From: Hyphomicrobiales bacterium
GTDB lineage: Bacteria; Pseudomonadota; Alphaproteobacteria; Rhizobiales; Beijerinckiaceae
DNA length: 55,624 nt
Reading direction: 5' to 3'
NCBI GenBank assembly: GCA_027484655.1
Contig: JAIXSM010000067.1
Location: forward strand, 1-55,624
This document shows, piece by piece, positions 36,244 to 45,367 of the stretch. The position numbers and the translations under genes were made by a program. How positions within the stretch are numbered: position 1 is the first letter of the stretch; each line of letters starts with the position of its first letter. The notes beneath the pieces were generated by a model. That model worked only from the letters and a program-made list of their open reading frames with translations. It ran no database searches and was not told where the DNA came from.

Positions 36244-36738
36244 TTAATTCCGATCATCCGGCAGGGCCGGAATGGGAAATACCGGAACGCCCTCCTCCCA
36301 CAGCTCCTTGGCCTGGGCGACTGTCGCCTCGCCGCGGATGGGGCGGGTCGGCGCTTCGCCCAGATGCATGCGGCGCGCCTCTTCGGAAAATTGCGCGCCC
36401 ACATCGACCGTCTGCTCGCGCACCTTTGCGTGCAACTCGCGGATCGCCTCGCGCAGCGCGCGCTGGCGCTCATCAATGAGCGCGACTTCGCCGGTAGCGG
36501 CTTCGGGCGCGGCATCCGGCGCAGGCGGCTGCGATTCCGACTGCCCTGCGGCCTCGTTGCGGGTGCGGCGTTTCGAGGTGGAGACCGCTGGCGCCATCAA
36601 CGCCTTGCGCACCTGCGTGGAGCCGCAATGCGGGCATTCGACGAACCCGCGGCTCGCCTGGGTTTCAAAACTCTCCGAACCGGAAAACCAGCTTTCGAAC
36701 TCGTGGCCCTGCTCGCAGACAAGGGCGTACTTGATCAT
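36244..36738 (-). CDS. DUF1178 family protein
   Basis: 164 residues. The N-terminus MIKYALVCEQGHEFESWFSG and the zinc-like knuckle VECPHCGSTQVRKALMAP are characteristic. The C-terminal half (EAIRELHAKVREQTVDVG, ALPDDRN at the end) is also typical of the family. It is uncharacterised but widely conserved in alphaproteobacteria near grxC. It starts 10 bases after the grxC stop, so the two are probably cotranscribed. The carbon-nitrogen hydrolase gene often found between them in relatives is absent. Confidence 0.88.
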   Translation of the reverse strand: MIKYALVCEQGHEFESWFSGSESFETQASRGFVECPHCGSTQVRKALMAPAVSTSKRRTRNEAAGQSESQPPAPDAAPEAATGEVALIDERQRALREAIRELHAKVREQTVDVGAQFSEEARRMHLGEAPTRPIRGEATVAQAKELWEEGVPVFPIPALPDDRN

Positions 36739-36748
36739 GGGATGTCCT

Positions 36749-37006
36749 TCAGCCCGCCAGCAGCGGGTCGAGCTGTCCCGCGCGCTCAAGGGCGTAGAGA
36801 TCGTCGCAGCCGCCCACATGGCGGTCGCCGATGAAGATCTGCGGCACGGTCCAGCGCCCGCCGGCCCGCTCGGACATGGCCTGCTGGCCGGCCGAGTCGC
36901 CATCCACGGAAATTTCCTCGAAGGCGGCGTTCTTCTTGCGCAGCAAGTCCTTGGCGGCGGCGCAGTAGCCGCAGGTTGATTTCGTGTAGATGGTGATTGG
37001 CGGCAT
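36749..37006 (-). CDS. grxC: Glutaredoxin 3
   Basis: 85 residues from the second of two close ATGs (37006), which has AGG eight bases before it; the first (37012) is too near that site. The dithiol active site is STCGYCAAAKDLL (CGYC), followed by WTVPQIFIGDRHVGGCDDLY, the cis-proline and GSH-binding segment. It reduces disulfides and glutathionylated proteins in the cytoplasm. comF lies upstream in the same direction, DUF1178 downstream. Confidence 0.95.
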   Translation of the reverse strand: MPPITIYTKSTCGYCAAAKDLLRKKNAAFEEISVDGDSAGQQAMSERAGGRWTVPQIFIGDRHVGGCDDLYALERAGQLDPLLAG

Positions 37007-37062
37007 GGGCATAACCTGGACGTAACCTGGGCAAAATCTCGTGCGCCTTCATATAGGCGCCG

Positions 37063-37848
37063 TCACGGCGTTGTCACAACCCGCGCGAAGACCAGCGCGT
37101 CCACCCGTTCCGCTCCCGCCCGCAAAAGCGCGCGAGCGCAGGCGTTTGCGGTGGCGCCCGACGTCATCACGTCATCAACGAGCACAACCCGGCGCCCGGC
37201 GACATCCTGGCGCCGCTCCGGCGGCGTGCGGAAGGCGCCTTGCAGATTCTCGGCGCGCTGCGCCCGGGTGAGCCCGACCTGCGGACTGGTGGCCTTCACG
37301 CGCTCAAGGGCCAGCGGGTTCGCGGGCGCGCCGCACGCCCGCGAGACCGCGGCCGCAAGCTCCGCGGCCTGATTGAACCGGCGCGCGAACAGTCGCCGCC
37401 GATGCAACGGCACCGGGACTAGCAGATCCGCGTCCGCCAGCAACTCGGCGCCGGCTCGGGCCATCCAGGCGCCCATGGGGCCAGCCAGTTCGATGCGGTC
37501 CCCATACTTGAGGCGATGCACGAGCCGGCGCGCGGGGCCATCCTCATAGCGGGCCACCGCCCGGGCGCGGCTCCACACCGGCGGATCCGCGATCACCTCG
37601 GGCGAGAACAGGCCATCGCCAAGATCTTGTGCGAACGGCGCGCCGGAACGCTCGCAGAACGGACGCTCGATGAACGGCGTTGACACCCAGCAGGGCGCGC
37701 ACAGGAACCCATTGCGCGCCACGGGCGCAAAACACGCCGGACATGCGGCGGGGTACAGAACATCCAGAGCGCGGGCTGCCGCCGCCCGCAAACGCCGCGT
37801 CAACGGTTCGCGGGTCCGGCTCTGAGGTGATGCCGATGCGTCAGACAT
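37063..37848 (-). CDS. comF: ComF family phosphoribosyltransferase-like protein
   Basis: 261 residues. The N-terminal zinc-finger-like CPACFAPVARNGFLCAPC is present, then LVHRLKYGDR, LLVPVPLHRRRLFARRFNQA and the PRPP-binding loop VVLVDDVMTSGATANACA. ComF is a competence-associated protein in Gram-positive bacteria and Haemophilus; in alphaproteobacteria its role is unproven. It is divergent from the methyltransferase gene, and the two potential starts lie within a few bases of each other if the longer methyltransferase frame is used. Confidence 0.92.
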   Translation of the reverse strand: MSDASASPQSRTREPLTRRLRAAAARALDVLYPAACPACFAPVARNGFLCAPCWVSTPFIERPFCERSGAPFAQDLGDGLFSPEVIADPPVWSRARAVARYEDGPARRLVHRLKYGDRIELAGPMGAWMARAGAELLADADLLVPVPLHRRRLFARRFNQAAELAAAVSRACGAPANPLALERVKATSPQVGLTRAQRAENLQGAFRTPPERRQDVAGRRVVLVDDVMTSGATANACARALLRAGAERVDALVFARVVTTP

Positions 37849-37915
37849 GGCTCAGCCTAAGGCGCCCCGGCCCGTCGCGACAACCCTTTTGACGCAGACC
37901 CTGCAGGTGACCCAT

Positions 37916-38818
37916 ATGGATCCCATGCAACAAAATGGCCCCGCCCCCCGGATTTTCGACCGCGACCTGATGCGCCGCCGCATGGCGCGGGCGCGTCGTG
38001 GCCAACCCGAAACGTTCCTTCTGGAGCGGGCGGTTGAAGACCTCTGCGAGCGGCTCGGCGCAGTGCTGCGCCCGTTCCCCCGCGTGCTCGACGCCAGCAC
38101 ACCAACGCCCGCCCTCGCCGCCGCGCTCGCGCGCCTTTCCGAACAACGTGCAATCACCCGACTCGCGCCACTCGACGAACCCGACGACCCGCGCTGGCGC
38201 ACGGTGGTGGGCGATGAGGAAGCGCTGCCGTTCGCTGCGGAAAGTTTTGAACTCGTCGTTTCAGCCCTCGCGCTGCAATCGGTGAACGATCTGCCGGGGG
38301 CGCTGATCCAGATGCGCCGCGCCCTCGCCCCTGACGGCCTGCTGATGGCCTGCCTGTTGGGAGGCCAAACGCTGCGGGAGCTGCGCGAGGCTTTCGCCAC
38401 GGCGGAAGAGGAACTCACCAGCGGTATCAGCCCGCGGGTGGCGCCCTTCGCGGACGTGCGCGATCTGGGCTCACTGCTGCAGCGCGCAGGGCTCGCCCTG
38501 CCTGTCACCGACGTGGACACCGTGACCGTGCGTTACTCTGACATGTTCGGCCTGTTGCGCGATTTGCGCGCCATGGGCGCCACGAACGCGCTCAACGAAC
38601 GCCTGCGCCGCCCCTTGCCACGCGCGCTGCTGATGCGCGCTGCACAAGTGTACGCGGAACGCTTCAGCGACACTGACGGCCGCGTGCGCGCGACATTCGA
38701 GATCATCTGGCTGTCAGGATGGGCCCCGCACGAAAGTCAACAAAAGCCGCTCGCGCCCGGTTCTGCGAAAATGCGGCTCGCTGACGCGCTGGGCGCGCAG
38801 GAGCAAAAACTGAAGTAA
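37916..38818 (+). CDS. SAM-dependent methyltransferase (NDUFAF5/BioC-like)
   Basis: 300 residues from the ATG at 37916 (CAGGTG seven bases before). Conserved parts include RIFDRDLMRRRMARARRG, GDEEALPFAAESFELVVSAL and LLGGQTLRELREAF, which match the alphaproteobacterial homologues of mitochondrial NDUFAF5, a complex I assembly hydroxylase. The classical GxGxG loop is poor here (DASTPTPALAAAL), as in that subgroup. It is the last core gene before the accessory glycosylation region. An upstream in-frame ATG at 37847 overlaps comF and is less likely. Confidence 0.85.
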   Translation: MDPMQQNGPAPRIFDRDLMRRRMARARRGQPETFLLERAVEDLCERLGAVLRPFPRVLDASTPTPALAAALARLSEQRAITRLAPLDEPDDPRWRTVVGDEEALPFAAESFELVVSALALQSVNDLPGALIQMRRALAPDGLLMACLLGGQTLRELREAFATAEEELTSGISPRVAPFADVRDLGSLLQRAGLALPVTDVDTVTVRYSDMFGLLRDLRAMGATNALNERLRRPLPRALLMRAAQVYAERFSDTDGRVRATFEIIWLSGWAPHESQQKPLAPGSAKMRLADALGAQEQKLK

Positions 38819-38899
38819 GCATAAATCAGTCCCGAGCGCTTTATTGCCCCTGAACGAGACGACGATCAGGCCGGTTGAACTTGAAAAAAGACAGCGCTC

Positions 38900-39901
38900 T
38901 CAAGCGGCCCCCTGATTGCGGTCTGATCCCGGCAGCGGGCTCGACCCCTCTACGCTGCCCCCGCTAGCGGGAAAATTGATTCGCTCCTTCTCGATCACCA
39001 GCGGAAAGTTGCGACTGTAATTCAGGAGCAATCCGACGTACTCGCCCAAAACGCCAAGAGCGAACAGTTGCAACGCGGAAAGAAAGAATACTGCGATCAG
39101 CACCGGGGCCACGCCAATCGGAAGACTGTACCAAAACGTCAACTTGATGATGAGGTAAGCGAAGCCGACGATAAAACTGACGACTGCGCCAGAGAAGCCG
39201 AGGAGCGTCATAAGCCGAAGCGGCGCCCGGGATGACACCGAAAGGCCAAGAAGCGCGAAATCAGCAAGCGAGTAAAGATTGTAGCTTGATTTTCCGTGCA
39301 ATCGCGGCGGCTGGTCGTACATGATGACCGATCGTTCAAAACCAACTTCAAGCACAAGCCCGCGAAAATAAGGCTCAGGCTCGCGAAGCGTGCGCAATGC
39401 GTCAAGGATGCACCGGTCATAAAGCCCGTACCCTTCAAAGTCCGGAATTTGCTCGGTTCTCGAAAGGACGCGGAGCAGTCTATAGTAGAGAGCACGGGGC
39501 CAACGTTGAAACCAGTTTTGGTCACCTGAGCGTTTCACCGCCAGAACAGCCTTCGCGCCAGCACGCCAGCGCGCGATCATCTCGGGGATGACTTCTGCCG
39601 GTGTCTGCAGATCCGCCAAGACAGGAATGACTGCATCTCCACGAGCCTGAAGCAAGGCGTGGTAGGGGGAACGCGCCGGGCCGAAGTTGCGCGCGTTCAC
39701 GATCACGCGCACATGTGGGTCTCCGGCCGCCAACACGCGCAGGCGGTCTACGGTCGAGTCCATTGAACAATTATCGATGAAAATGTGCTCATACGCGACA
39801 TCCGGCGCGTGCGCGGCGAGCACATCACGCACCGCGGCATGACAGGCCTCAATCGTGGCCTCTTCGTTGTAGCATGGCGTTACAATGCTGAGCGTCACCA
39901 T
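38900..39901 (-). CDS. GtrB-like polyprenyl-phosphate glycosyltransferase (GT2)
   Basis: 333 residues. The GT2 domain has SIVTPCYNEEATIE, HIFIDNCSMDST, RNFGPARSP and the metal motif region VLADLQTPAEVIP, where DLQTP replaces the usual DLQDP. Two C-terminal transmembrane helices (about 232-262 and 270-300) follow KSSYNLYSLADFALLGLS, as in GtrB/ArnC-type enzymes that load a sugar onto undecaprenyl phosphate at the inner membrane. It is the natural partner for the GtrA domain fused to RfbH and the GT-C-like membrane protein in the nearby operon. It is divergent from the methyltransferase gene. Confidence 0.87.
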   Translation of the reverse strand: MVTLSIVTPCYNEEATIEACHAAVRDVLAAHAPDVAYEHIFIDNCSMDSTVDRLRVLAAGDPHVRVIVNARNFGPARSPYHALLQARGDAVIPVLADLQTPAEVIPEMIARWRAGAKAVLAVKRSGDQNWFQRWPRALYYRLLRVLSRTEQIPDFEGYGLYDRCILDALRTLREPEPYFRGLVLEVGFERSVIMYDQPPRLHGKSSYNLYSLADFALLGLSVSSRAPLRLMTLLGFSGAVVSFIVGFAYLIIKLTFWYSLPIGVAPVLIAVFFLSALQLFALGVLGEYVGLLLNYSRNFPLVIEKERINFPASGGSVEGSSPLPGSDRNQGAA

Positions 39902-39993
39902 TCGTCAAACCATTCGCGCGGGGCTGCATCAGGAAACTTGGACGTAACCATCGAGGCGTTAAAGATTGCGGAACGCTCATTTCGAAGGTGCCC

Positions 39994-40854
39994 ATGAAAA
40001 TCAGTCACGCCTGCGTCGCTTGTCACAGCACCCGCCTCAGAAGTCGCTCGGCCGTGTTAATGCCCTTCCTGGCTGCACGCATATTCGGCTGGCAGCCAAC
40101 GACAATCACACCCGAGTGGGGGCTCCGCGACATTGACGCCGGACAGGCGTACTCGCTTTGCGCGACGCTCATGTGCGACGAATGCGGGATGATTTTCCTG
40201 GACATGCGATTTGATGCGGACGAGATGGATGCTCTCTACCGCGACTATCGAGGCGCGCAGTACACTGAATTGCGCAACAGGATCGAGCCCGGCTACGCGG
40301 CGCTGAACGCGATGCTGCGCGAAGGCGGTGACTACACCGCACAGGTCGAGGCGTTCATTCGCCCGCATCTCACATGCGATCGGCCGCGCGTGTTGGACTG
40401 GGGTGGCGATACTGGAGCAAACACGCCTTTCAGGGCAGAAGCTGTCCGCCATGATGTTTATGACATATCGCAGCGCACACTCGTGGAGGGAGCGACAGCC
40501 GTCACCGAAGACGAAATCAGCCCGGGCGCGTACGATCTCGTCGTCCTCGCCAACGTCCTGGAGCATGTGTCCCATCCAACTGCTACACTCCGCCTTGTCA
40601 CAAGCGCAATGGATCAGGACACATTACTTTATATCGAGTTGCCTTATGAAGACTTGATCCGGCATCACCATTCGGATGACGAGCGACTTGCGCTGAAACG
40701 GCATTGGCACGAGCATATCAACTTCTTTACTCCAGACTCTCTGGACCACCTGCTTCGAAACACCGGCCTCCAAACGGTGAATCGAACGACCAAAGCCGTC
40801 ACAGTGGCGGGCCGGGAGCGACATGTGTTCTTGATTGCGGCTCGCCTCGCATAG
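39994..40854 (+). CDS. Zinc-knuckle class I SAM methyltransferase, sugar C-/O-methyltransferase-like
   Basis: 286 residues from the ATG at 39994 (GAAGG upstream). The N-terminus has two paired-cysteine knuckles, CVACHSTRL and CDECGMIFLD, as in sugar C-methyltransferases. The SAM fold follows with VLDWGGDTGANTPF and YDLVVLANVLEHVSHP, and the late HEHINFFTPDSLDHLL motif. This group modifies nucleotide-linked sugars or glycans. It is the only plus-strand gene in the accessory region, and ends three bases before the convergent reductase gene. The substrate is not determinable. Confidence 0.82.
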   Translation: MKISHACVACHSTRLRSRSAVLMPFLAARIFGWQPTTITPEWGLRDIDAGQAYSLCATLMCDECGMIFLDMRFDADEMDALYRDYRGAQYTELRNRIEPGYAALNAMLREGGDYTAQVEAFIRPHLTCDRPRVLDWGGDTGANTPFRAEAVRHDVYDISQRTLVEGATAVTEDEISPGAYDLVVLANVLEHVSHPTATLRLVTSAMDQDTLLYIELPYEDLIRHHHSDDERLALKRHWHEHINFFTPDSLDHLLRNTGLQTVNRTTKAVTVAGRERHVFLIAARLA

Positions 40855-40857
40855 CGA

Positions 40858-41901
40858 TCAGCGCGAGGCGCGTCCTGTTCGAAGGGCGTGCATGATCGTA
40901 ACCCTGATCGCTTCGTCAAGCGACGTCCACACGTCAAGACCAAGGCCACGCGCATTCGTAATGGCGGGAACGTATCTTTGGCGCGCGCCGTCGCCTGTTT
41001 GCCCAAGTATGCATACGGGCGGCCTGCCAGGCGCATGCGCTGAAACACATGTGGCGACTTCGCGAAGCGCGTAAGCCTGATCTGAACCCACGTTATAGAC
41101 GGATCCCGCCGGCGCATGGGCGAGGAGTGTCAGCAACCATGCGGCAAGGTCGCCCGCGTAGAGATATGACCGGACCGTCTCACCATTGCCCCTTATCAGA
41201 ATCGGGCGTCCAGCCACCGCATCAGCGATGAAATTGCCAATGGCGAAGTGTCCTTCCAATGGCAGTCCGGGGCCAATGAACGCGAACCCACGCGCAATGA
41301 CAGGCGCGAAGTCCGCGCTTGCCTGAGCGAGGCAGAGCTGTTCGGCAAGACGTTTCGCTTGCCCATACACAGACCCGCCCTCAAGCACAGGTGGCGCTCC
41401 CTCAAAACTCTCAGGCATCCATTCAAGAGTTGGGGGCTGCGGTCCGTACACCGCTCCAGAGCTGACGTACAACATACGGCGGACGCCGCTCGTGCGCGCA
41501 AACTTCAAAACTCGGACGGAACCTCTGACGATTGTGTCCGCCAGGGTCAGCGAGTCCTGATCGGCTGTCGCGCTCGTGTCCGTCGCTGCGTGAATGACAT
41601 GGGTGAAGCTCCCGCCAGGGGCCTCAAATGTCCTGACATCTCCTTCCACGAGTTTGATTGCGGGGTCGTTCGCGAGACCCGGCGCAGCGCGCTGAAACGC
41701 CTGCGCGTCTCGGGTCAGTACGACAGCATGAAGATCATATCGGCGCGAGGCGCGAGCCAAACTCCCCAAAAGCCAAAGCCCGAAGAAGCCCGTTCCCCCC
41801 GTGACAAAGATACGCGCGCCCCTGAGCGCTTCGAGCGCCGACGAAGAGCGTGCGAGCACCTGCTCGAGATCCCCGACCTCAACGCCCGCAAACACCGTCA
41901 C
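40858..41901 (-). CDS. NAD(P)-dependent epimerase/reductase of the extended SDR family
   Basis: 347 residues. The nucleotide-binding motif IFVTGGTGFFGLWLL is at about 31-45, and the catalytic Ser and YxxxK lie in YVSSGAVYG and GSVYGQAKRLAE. The C-terminal half has IRGNGETVRSYLYAGDLA and YNVGSDQAYALREVA, typical of nucleotide-sugar epimerases/dehydratases. It starts at GTG, overlapping the upstream stop by four bases (GTGA). As the last gene of the CDP-sugar operon it may do the final reduction or epimerisation, comparable to YerF in yersiniose synthesis (inference). Confidence 0.85.
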   Translation of the reverse strand: MTVFAGVEVGDLEQVLARSSSALEALRGARIFVTGGTGFFGLWLLGSLARASRRYDLHAVVLTRDAQAFQRAAPGLANDPAIKLVEGDVRTFEAPGGSFTHVIHAATDTSATADQDSLTLADTIVRGSVRVLKFARTSGVRRMLYVSSGAVYGPQPPTLEWMPESFEGAPPVLEGGSVYGQAKRLAEQLCLAQASADFAPVIARGFAFIGPGLPLEGHFAIGNFIADAVAGRPILIRGNGETVRSYLYAGDLAAWLLTLLAHAPAGSVYNVGSDQAYALREVATCVSAHAPGRPPVCILGQTGDGARQRYVPAITNARGLGLDVWTSLDEAIRVTIMHALRTGRASR

Positions 41902-43742
41902 GCCTGCGCCTCGCGAGGCCTGGCGCTCAATGACACAGGATCGAGCGGAACGATCATATTCCGCTGCAATTCCTCAAGGGAGAGAAGCGGCGACATGTCT
42001 TCAAGCGGCATTGAGCGCATCGAACCATCAGGAAGCGAAATCGCCGCGCATTTTGGCGCTAGCGCCTCATCGGAAACGAGTTGAATATCAACCAGCAGTG
42101 GACCGGGCCGACCAAGGGCATCCCCTATCTTGCGTTCAAGGTTCGCACCGTCATCAATCCGCATGAACTCCCAGCCAAAGGCGCGAGCCAGATCTTCGAG
42201 ATCAGGCATCTCCAGCCCGGCGTTCGAGCTGCTCCCAACATAACGTCCGCCAAAGTAATTGCGCTGAGTGTTCCGAATGGAGGCATAACCTTTGTTGTTC
42301 AGAACAAAGAGGCGAACCGGCGCGCGTAAGGTGGCCAGCGTCTGCAACTCCTGCACGTTCATCATGAGCGAGCCATCGCTCTCGATACAAACGAATGGCC
42401 GCCCGTCTGACGCCATGTGGGCGCCTATGGCAGAGGGCAGCGCATACCCCATCGCCCCGAGCCCGGACGTCAGGAAGACCCGCTGTCCTTCCTTGTTTTG
42501 AAAACCCATGTAGAAGAACTCTATCGCCAACCCCGACGACCCCGTGACGATCAGGCAATCGCTCGGGAGCGCGCTCGAAAGAGCCTGCGTTATGCGATTA
42601 TGGCTGATGGGTCCCGCACAGTCGGCAGGTGAGCCATGCGCGGCGGGAAATCGAAGCTTCCATGCATCGCATTGTGCAAGCCAATCCGCACGATCCAGCG
42701 CCATGGAAGCATCCGTTTGCGCAAGTAACGCATCAATGAACTCAGCAGCGTTGGCGCAAATCACCCTTGCATAGCCAGGAACCCCGTTGAATTTCTGAAG
42801 CTCGCTCGGATCGACATCGACCACGATCTTTTGCGCGGCGCGACCAAAGTTCTCCAAATTATGCGCTGTAACGACAGCGTCCAGCCGCGCGCCGATCGTG
42901 AGAATAACGTCGGCGTTCTGCACGGCAAAGTTCGGCGCACGAAGCGCGACGACACCGGGCTTCCCGACATTAAGCGGATGATCGAAAGGGATCAGGTCAC
43001 TGGCGTTCCACGTCGTCACGACTGGAACTTGTAACGCTTCAACAAGCTGCCTGAACGCTCGTGCGGCGCCGGCGAGCCGAACTCCATGTCCAGCGAGGAT
43101 TAAGGGGCGACGCGCGCCGACGAGGGCCGCCATCACCTCATGCACATCCTGTGGCGCGATGAATACGCTCGCGGCAGTGTCGGCAGTGTATGCCGGAAGA
43201 TCATCCGGGACGATGGTTGCGTTCTGCACATCAAGCGGGATATCGACCCAAACGGGGCCCCGGCGCCCACTCGTCGCAAGATGAATTGCTTCATCAAGAA
43301 CACGACGTATGTCCAACGGGTCCGTCACCGTGGCCGCGTACTTGGTGATTGGGCGCACAATCGAAACTATATCCACTTCCTGCGGACCGCGCTGTCGAAC
43401 GCCGCTGTCGCCCATCAAATCGCTTCGCTTCACCTGCCCGGACAAAATGAGCAACGGCACGGATTCAATCCACGCACCCGCGCAGGGAGTGACAGCATTG
43501 GTGGCGCCTGGACCCGTGGTTACGAGCGCGCAGCCTAGATGGCCATGGATCCGGGAATAGGCTTCAGCCGCTATCGCGGAGGCCTGCTCATGATGGTTCG
43601 CGACATATTGGACGCTCTCGTGGTTCCCAAACGCATCATTGAGATGCATCGCGCCGCCGCCCGGGACGAGGAAGACGCATCCCACGCCTTCCGCAGCGAC
43701 CCGGTTGGCCACGTAGTCCGCGAGCCGGATGGATTGTTTCAT
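41898..43742 (-). CDS. Thiamine-diphosphate enzyme, acetolactate synthase-like (YerE-like candidate)
   Basis: 614 residues with all three ThDP-enzyme domains. The N-terminal domain has FLVPGGGAMHLND and the catalytic glutamate in ANHHEQASAIAAEAYSR. The central domain has PLILAGHGVRLAGAA. The C-terminal cofactor-binding segment is ESDGSLMMNVQELQTL ... LNNKGY, where ESDGS replaces the usual GDGS. The operon otherwise encodes CDP-3,6-dideoxyhexose synthesis rather than amino-acid synthesis, so a YerE-type role is favoured: adding a two-carbon unit from pyruvate to a 4-keto sugar. An atypical acetolactate synthase remains possible. It starts 18 bases after the neuB-like gene. Confidence 0.8.
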   Translation of the reverse strand: MKQSIRLADYVANRVAAEGVGCVFLVPGGGAMHLNDAFGNHESVQYVANHHEQASAIAAEAYSRIHGHLGCALVTTGPGATNAVTPCAGAWIESVPLLILSGQVKRSDLMGDSGVRQRGPQEVDIVSIVRPITKYAATVTDPLDIRRVLDEAIHLATSGRRGPVWVDIPLDVQNATIVPDDLPAYTADTAASVFIAPQDVHEVMAALVGARRPLILAGHGVRLAGAARAFRQLVEALQVPVVTTWNASDLIPFDHPLNVGKPGVVALRAPNFAVQNADVILTIGARLDAVVTAHNLENFGRAAQKIVVDVDPSELQKFNGVPGYARVICANAAEFIDALLAQTDASMALDRADWLAQCDAWKLRFPAAHGSPADCAGPISHNRITQALSSALPSDCLIVTGSSGLAIEFFYMGFQNKEGQRVFLTSGLGAMGYALPSAIGAHMASDGRPFVCIESDGSLMMNVQELQTLATLRAPVRLFVLNNKGYASIRNTQRNYFGGRYVGSSSNAGLEMPDLEDLARAFGWEFMRIDDGANLERKIGDALGRPGPLLVDIQLVSDEALAPKCAAISLPDGSMRSMPLEDMSPLLSLEELQRNMIVPLDPVSLSARPREAQA

Positions 43743-43760
43743 GGGACCATGCCCTTCCGC

Positions 43761-45287
43761 CTAAAGCCAGTACCGGAGAATGGTCTTGCGGTTCGTATTC
43801 TTGTTTATTGCCTCATCGCAATAGAATGAGTCCTCCGCCACATGCGTCGATGAGATTTCCTCAAAAACACACCCTGTCTCACTGTCGAACTCATGGACAG
43901 CTCCTGCCATGATCGTGATGACATCGCCGGGATGACAGACCCTGCGTCGCCCATCGACCGTGAGATTGAGCGTTCCATGCAGCACATGGAACGTTTCTTC
44001 CTTTATCTTGTGGAATTGCGCTGGATGTCTCTGGCCAGGAAGCACCGCGATGAGCTTCTTGCAATAGCCCCGGTTAACCACCGTAATCATCGTCGCGCCA
44101 GCCTCGTCGAACCGCTCAAGGCCATAGTGGTGGGACAATTCCAGGACAGCTTCACCTGGCACCACGCCCTTACTTTCGGTGATGAGCTGCTTCACTCGCA
44201 TAACGATAGCGCGCACCTGAGAGTGCACGTCGGTGCATGTTGTATCCGTATGCAAGACTGGCGAACCAGCCTCGAGCTGGCGCCCTGAAAAATACTGCCG
44301 ATATTTGGACCACTCATTTGCGGTAATCTGATCGGTCTGCGCTGGAATCGCAAAGCACACATCATCATCGGTCAGGCGTAGGCCTGCTTTCACATCTCTT
44401 TTGAGATACACACCCCTTCGCAACTCACCCAGCGCTTTTCTTTCAGATTCGCACGGTCCGTCCCGTAATGTGCTCCGCCCAGCCATTGCGAAGGCCGTCT
44501 CCGCCGCCTCAAGCCACCGGCGAACCTGTTCGGGATTGGCGGAATAGGCATTGAGAGAGTACTTGTCTGTTGGCACGCCAACATGCTTTTCAAAAATGCA
44601 CGCACCCTTGGCAATGGCCATAACCACCGGTAGGATCTCGTCTGGCTCCTCATGTGTAGAGTAGCCAACACGGACCGATGGATATCGCGCTCGCAGTAGG
44701 TCAATTTGATTCAACTCCAGCGAGGCGGACGGAGTCGGGTACTCCGCGACACAAGCCATCAGTGAAAGAGCCTTCTGGCGATTCGTGAAGAAAGATACCA
44801 CTCGGTCCATATCTTCGATCGATGCCCCCCCTGTCGAAGCAATAATCGGCAGAGTGGCGCTGGCGATTTCCTCAAGCAAGGGCCAGTCGGTGAAAGAACA
44901 GCTTGCGATCTTCAGCGTATCAAAGCCATCATCCACAATACGGCGCACCGATACTTCGTCGAATGGGGTGCATACCGCTTTGAACCCTCGGGCCTTGATC
45001 GCAGAGACCAACGCCGAGGTTTCCTTGCGCGATAGCCTGGTGTCCATAAAGCGCTTTACCATCCGCACATCCATACGCGCGTGGAATGATGGATGAATGA
45101 ATGTATCAAGCTCACGATATTGCAGCTTGAATGCGAAATCGTAATTGAATCTCTCCGAGACCTTGGCGCATTCATCAATAATGCGCAGCCCATGGTCGAG
45201 ATCGCCCATATGATTGTTGGCCATTTCAAACACGAACAATGGTGATTTGTCCGATCTTGTTTCAATCAATTGATGCGCCGCAGCCAT
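43761..45287 (-). CDS. NeuB-SAF-cupin fusion (sialic-acid-synthase-like)
   Basis: 508 residues from the ATG at 45287, preceded five bases earlier by GGAGG. Residues about 10-270 are NeuB-like: FVFEMANNHMGDLDHG, FAFKLQYRELDTF, STGGASIEDMDRVVSFF and VGYSTHEE. A SAF-like domain covers about 285-345 (LRRGVYLKRDVKAGLRLTDDD). Residues about 390-500 are a cupin with HPAQFHKIKEETFHVLHG and HPGDVITIMAGAVHEF. NeuB enzymes condense PEP with an N-acyl or free aldose. The cupin may isomerise the sugar substrate or product. The substrate is unknown; no NeuA (CMP-transferase) or NeuC is in the window. Confidence 0.85.
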   Translation of the reverse strand: MAAAHQLIETRSDKSPLFVFEMANNHMGDLDHGLRIIDECAKVSERFNYDFAFKLQYRELDTFIHPSFHARMDVRMVKRFMDTRLSRKETSALVSAIKARGFKAVCTPFDEVSVRRIVDDGFDTLKIASCSFTDWPLLEEIASATLPIIASTGGASIEDMDRVVSFFTNRQKALSLMACVAEYPTPSASLELNQIDLLRARYPSVRVGYSTHEEPDEILPVVMAIAKGACIFEKHVGVPTDKYSLNAYSANPEQVRRWLEAAETAFAMAGRSTLRDGPCESERKALGELRRGVYLKRDVKAGLRLTDDDVCFAIPAQTDQITANEWSKYRQYFSGRQLEAGSPVLHTDTTCTDVHSQVRAIVMRVKQLITESKGVVPGEAVLELSHHYGLERFDEAGATMITVVNRGYCKKLIAVLPGQRHPAQFHKIKEETFHVLHGTLNLTVDGRRRVCHPGDVITIMAGAVHEFDSETGCVFEEISSTHVAEDSFYCDEAINKNTNRKTILRYWL

Positions 45288-45367
45288 TTTGACCTCCAAA
45301 ATCGATTTACTAGAAACGTTTTCAATGTTCTCTCTTCGACACGAGTCGACTCTCTATAATTAGAAAG

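Noticed and set aside
38819-38900. Search for a direct repeat of the tRNA-Ser 3' end as an island attachment site
   Set aside because: None of GGAGGGAGCGGGATTCGAA or its parts recurs here, and there is no integrase gene in the region.
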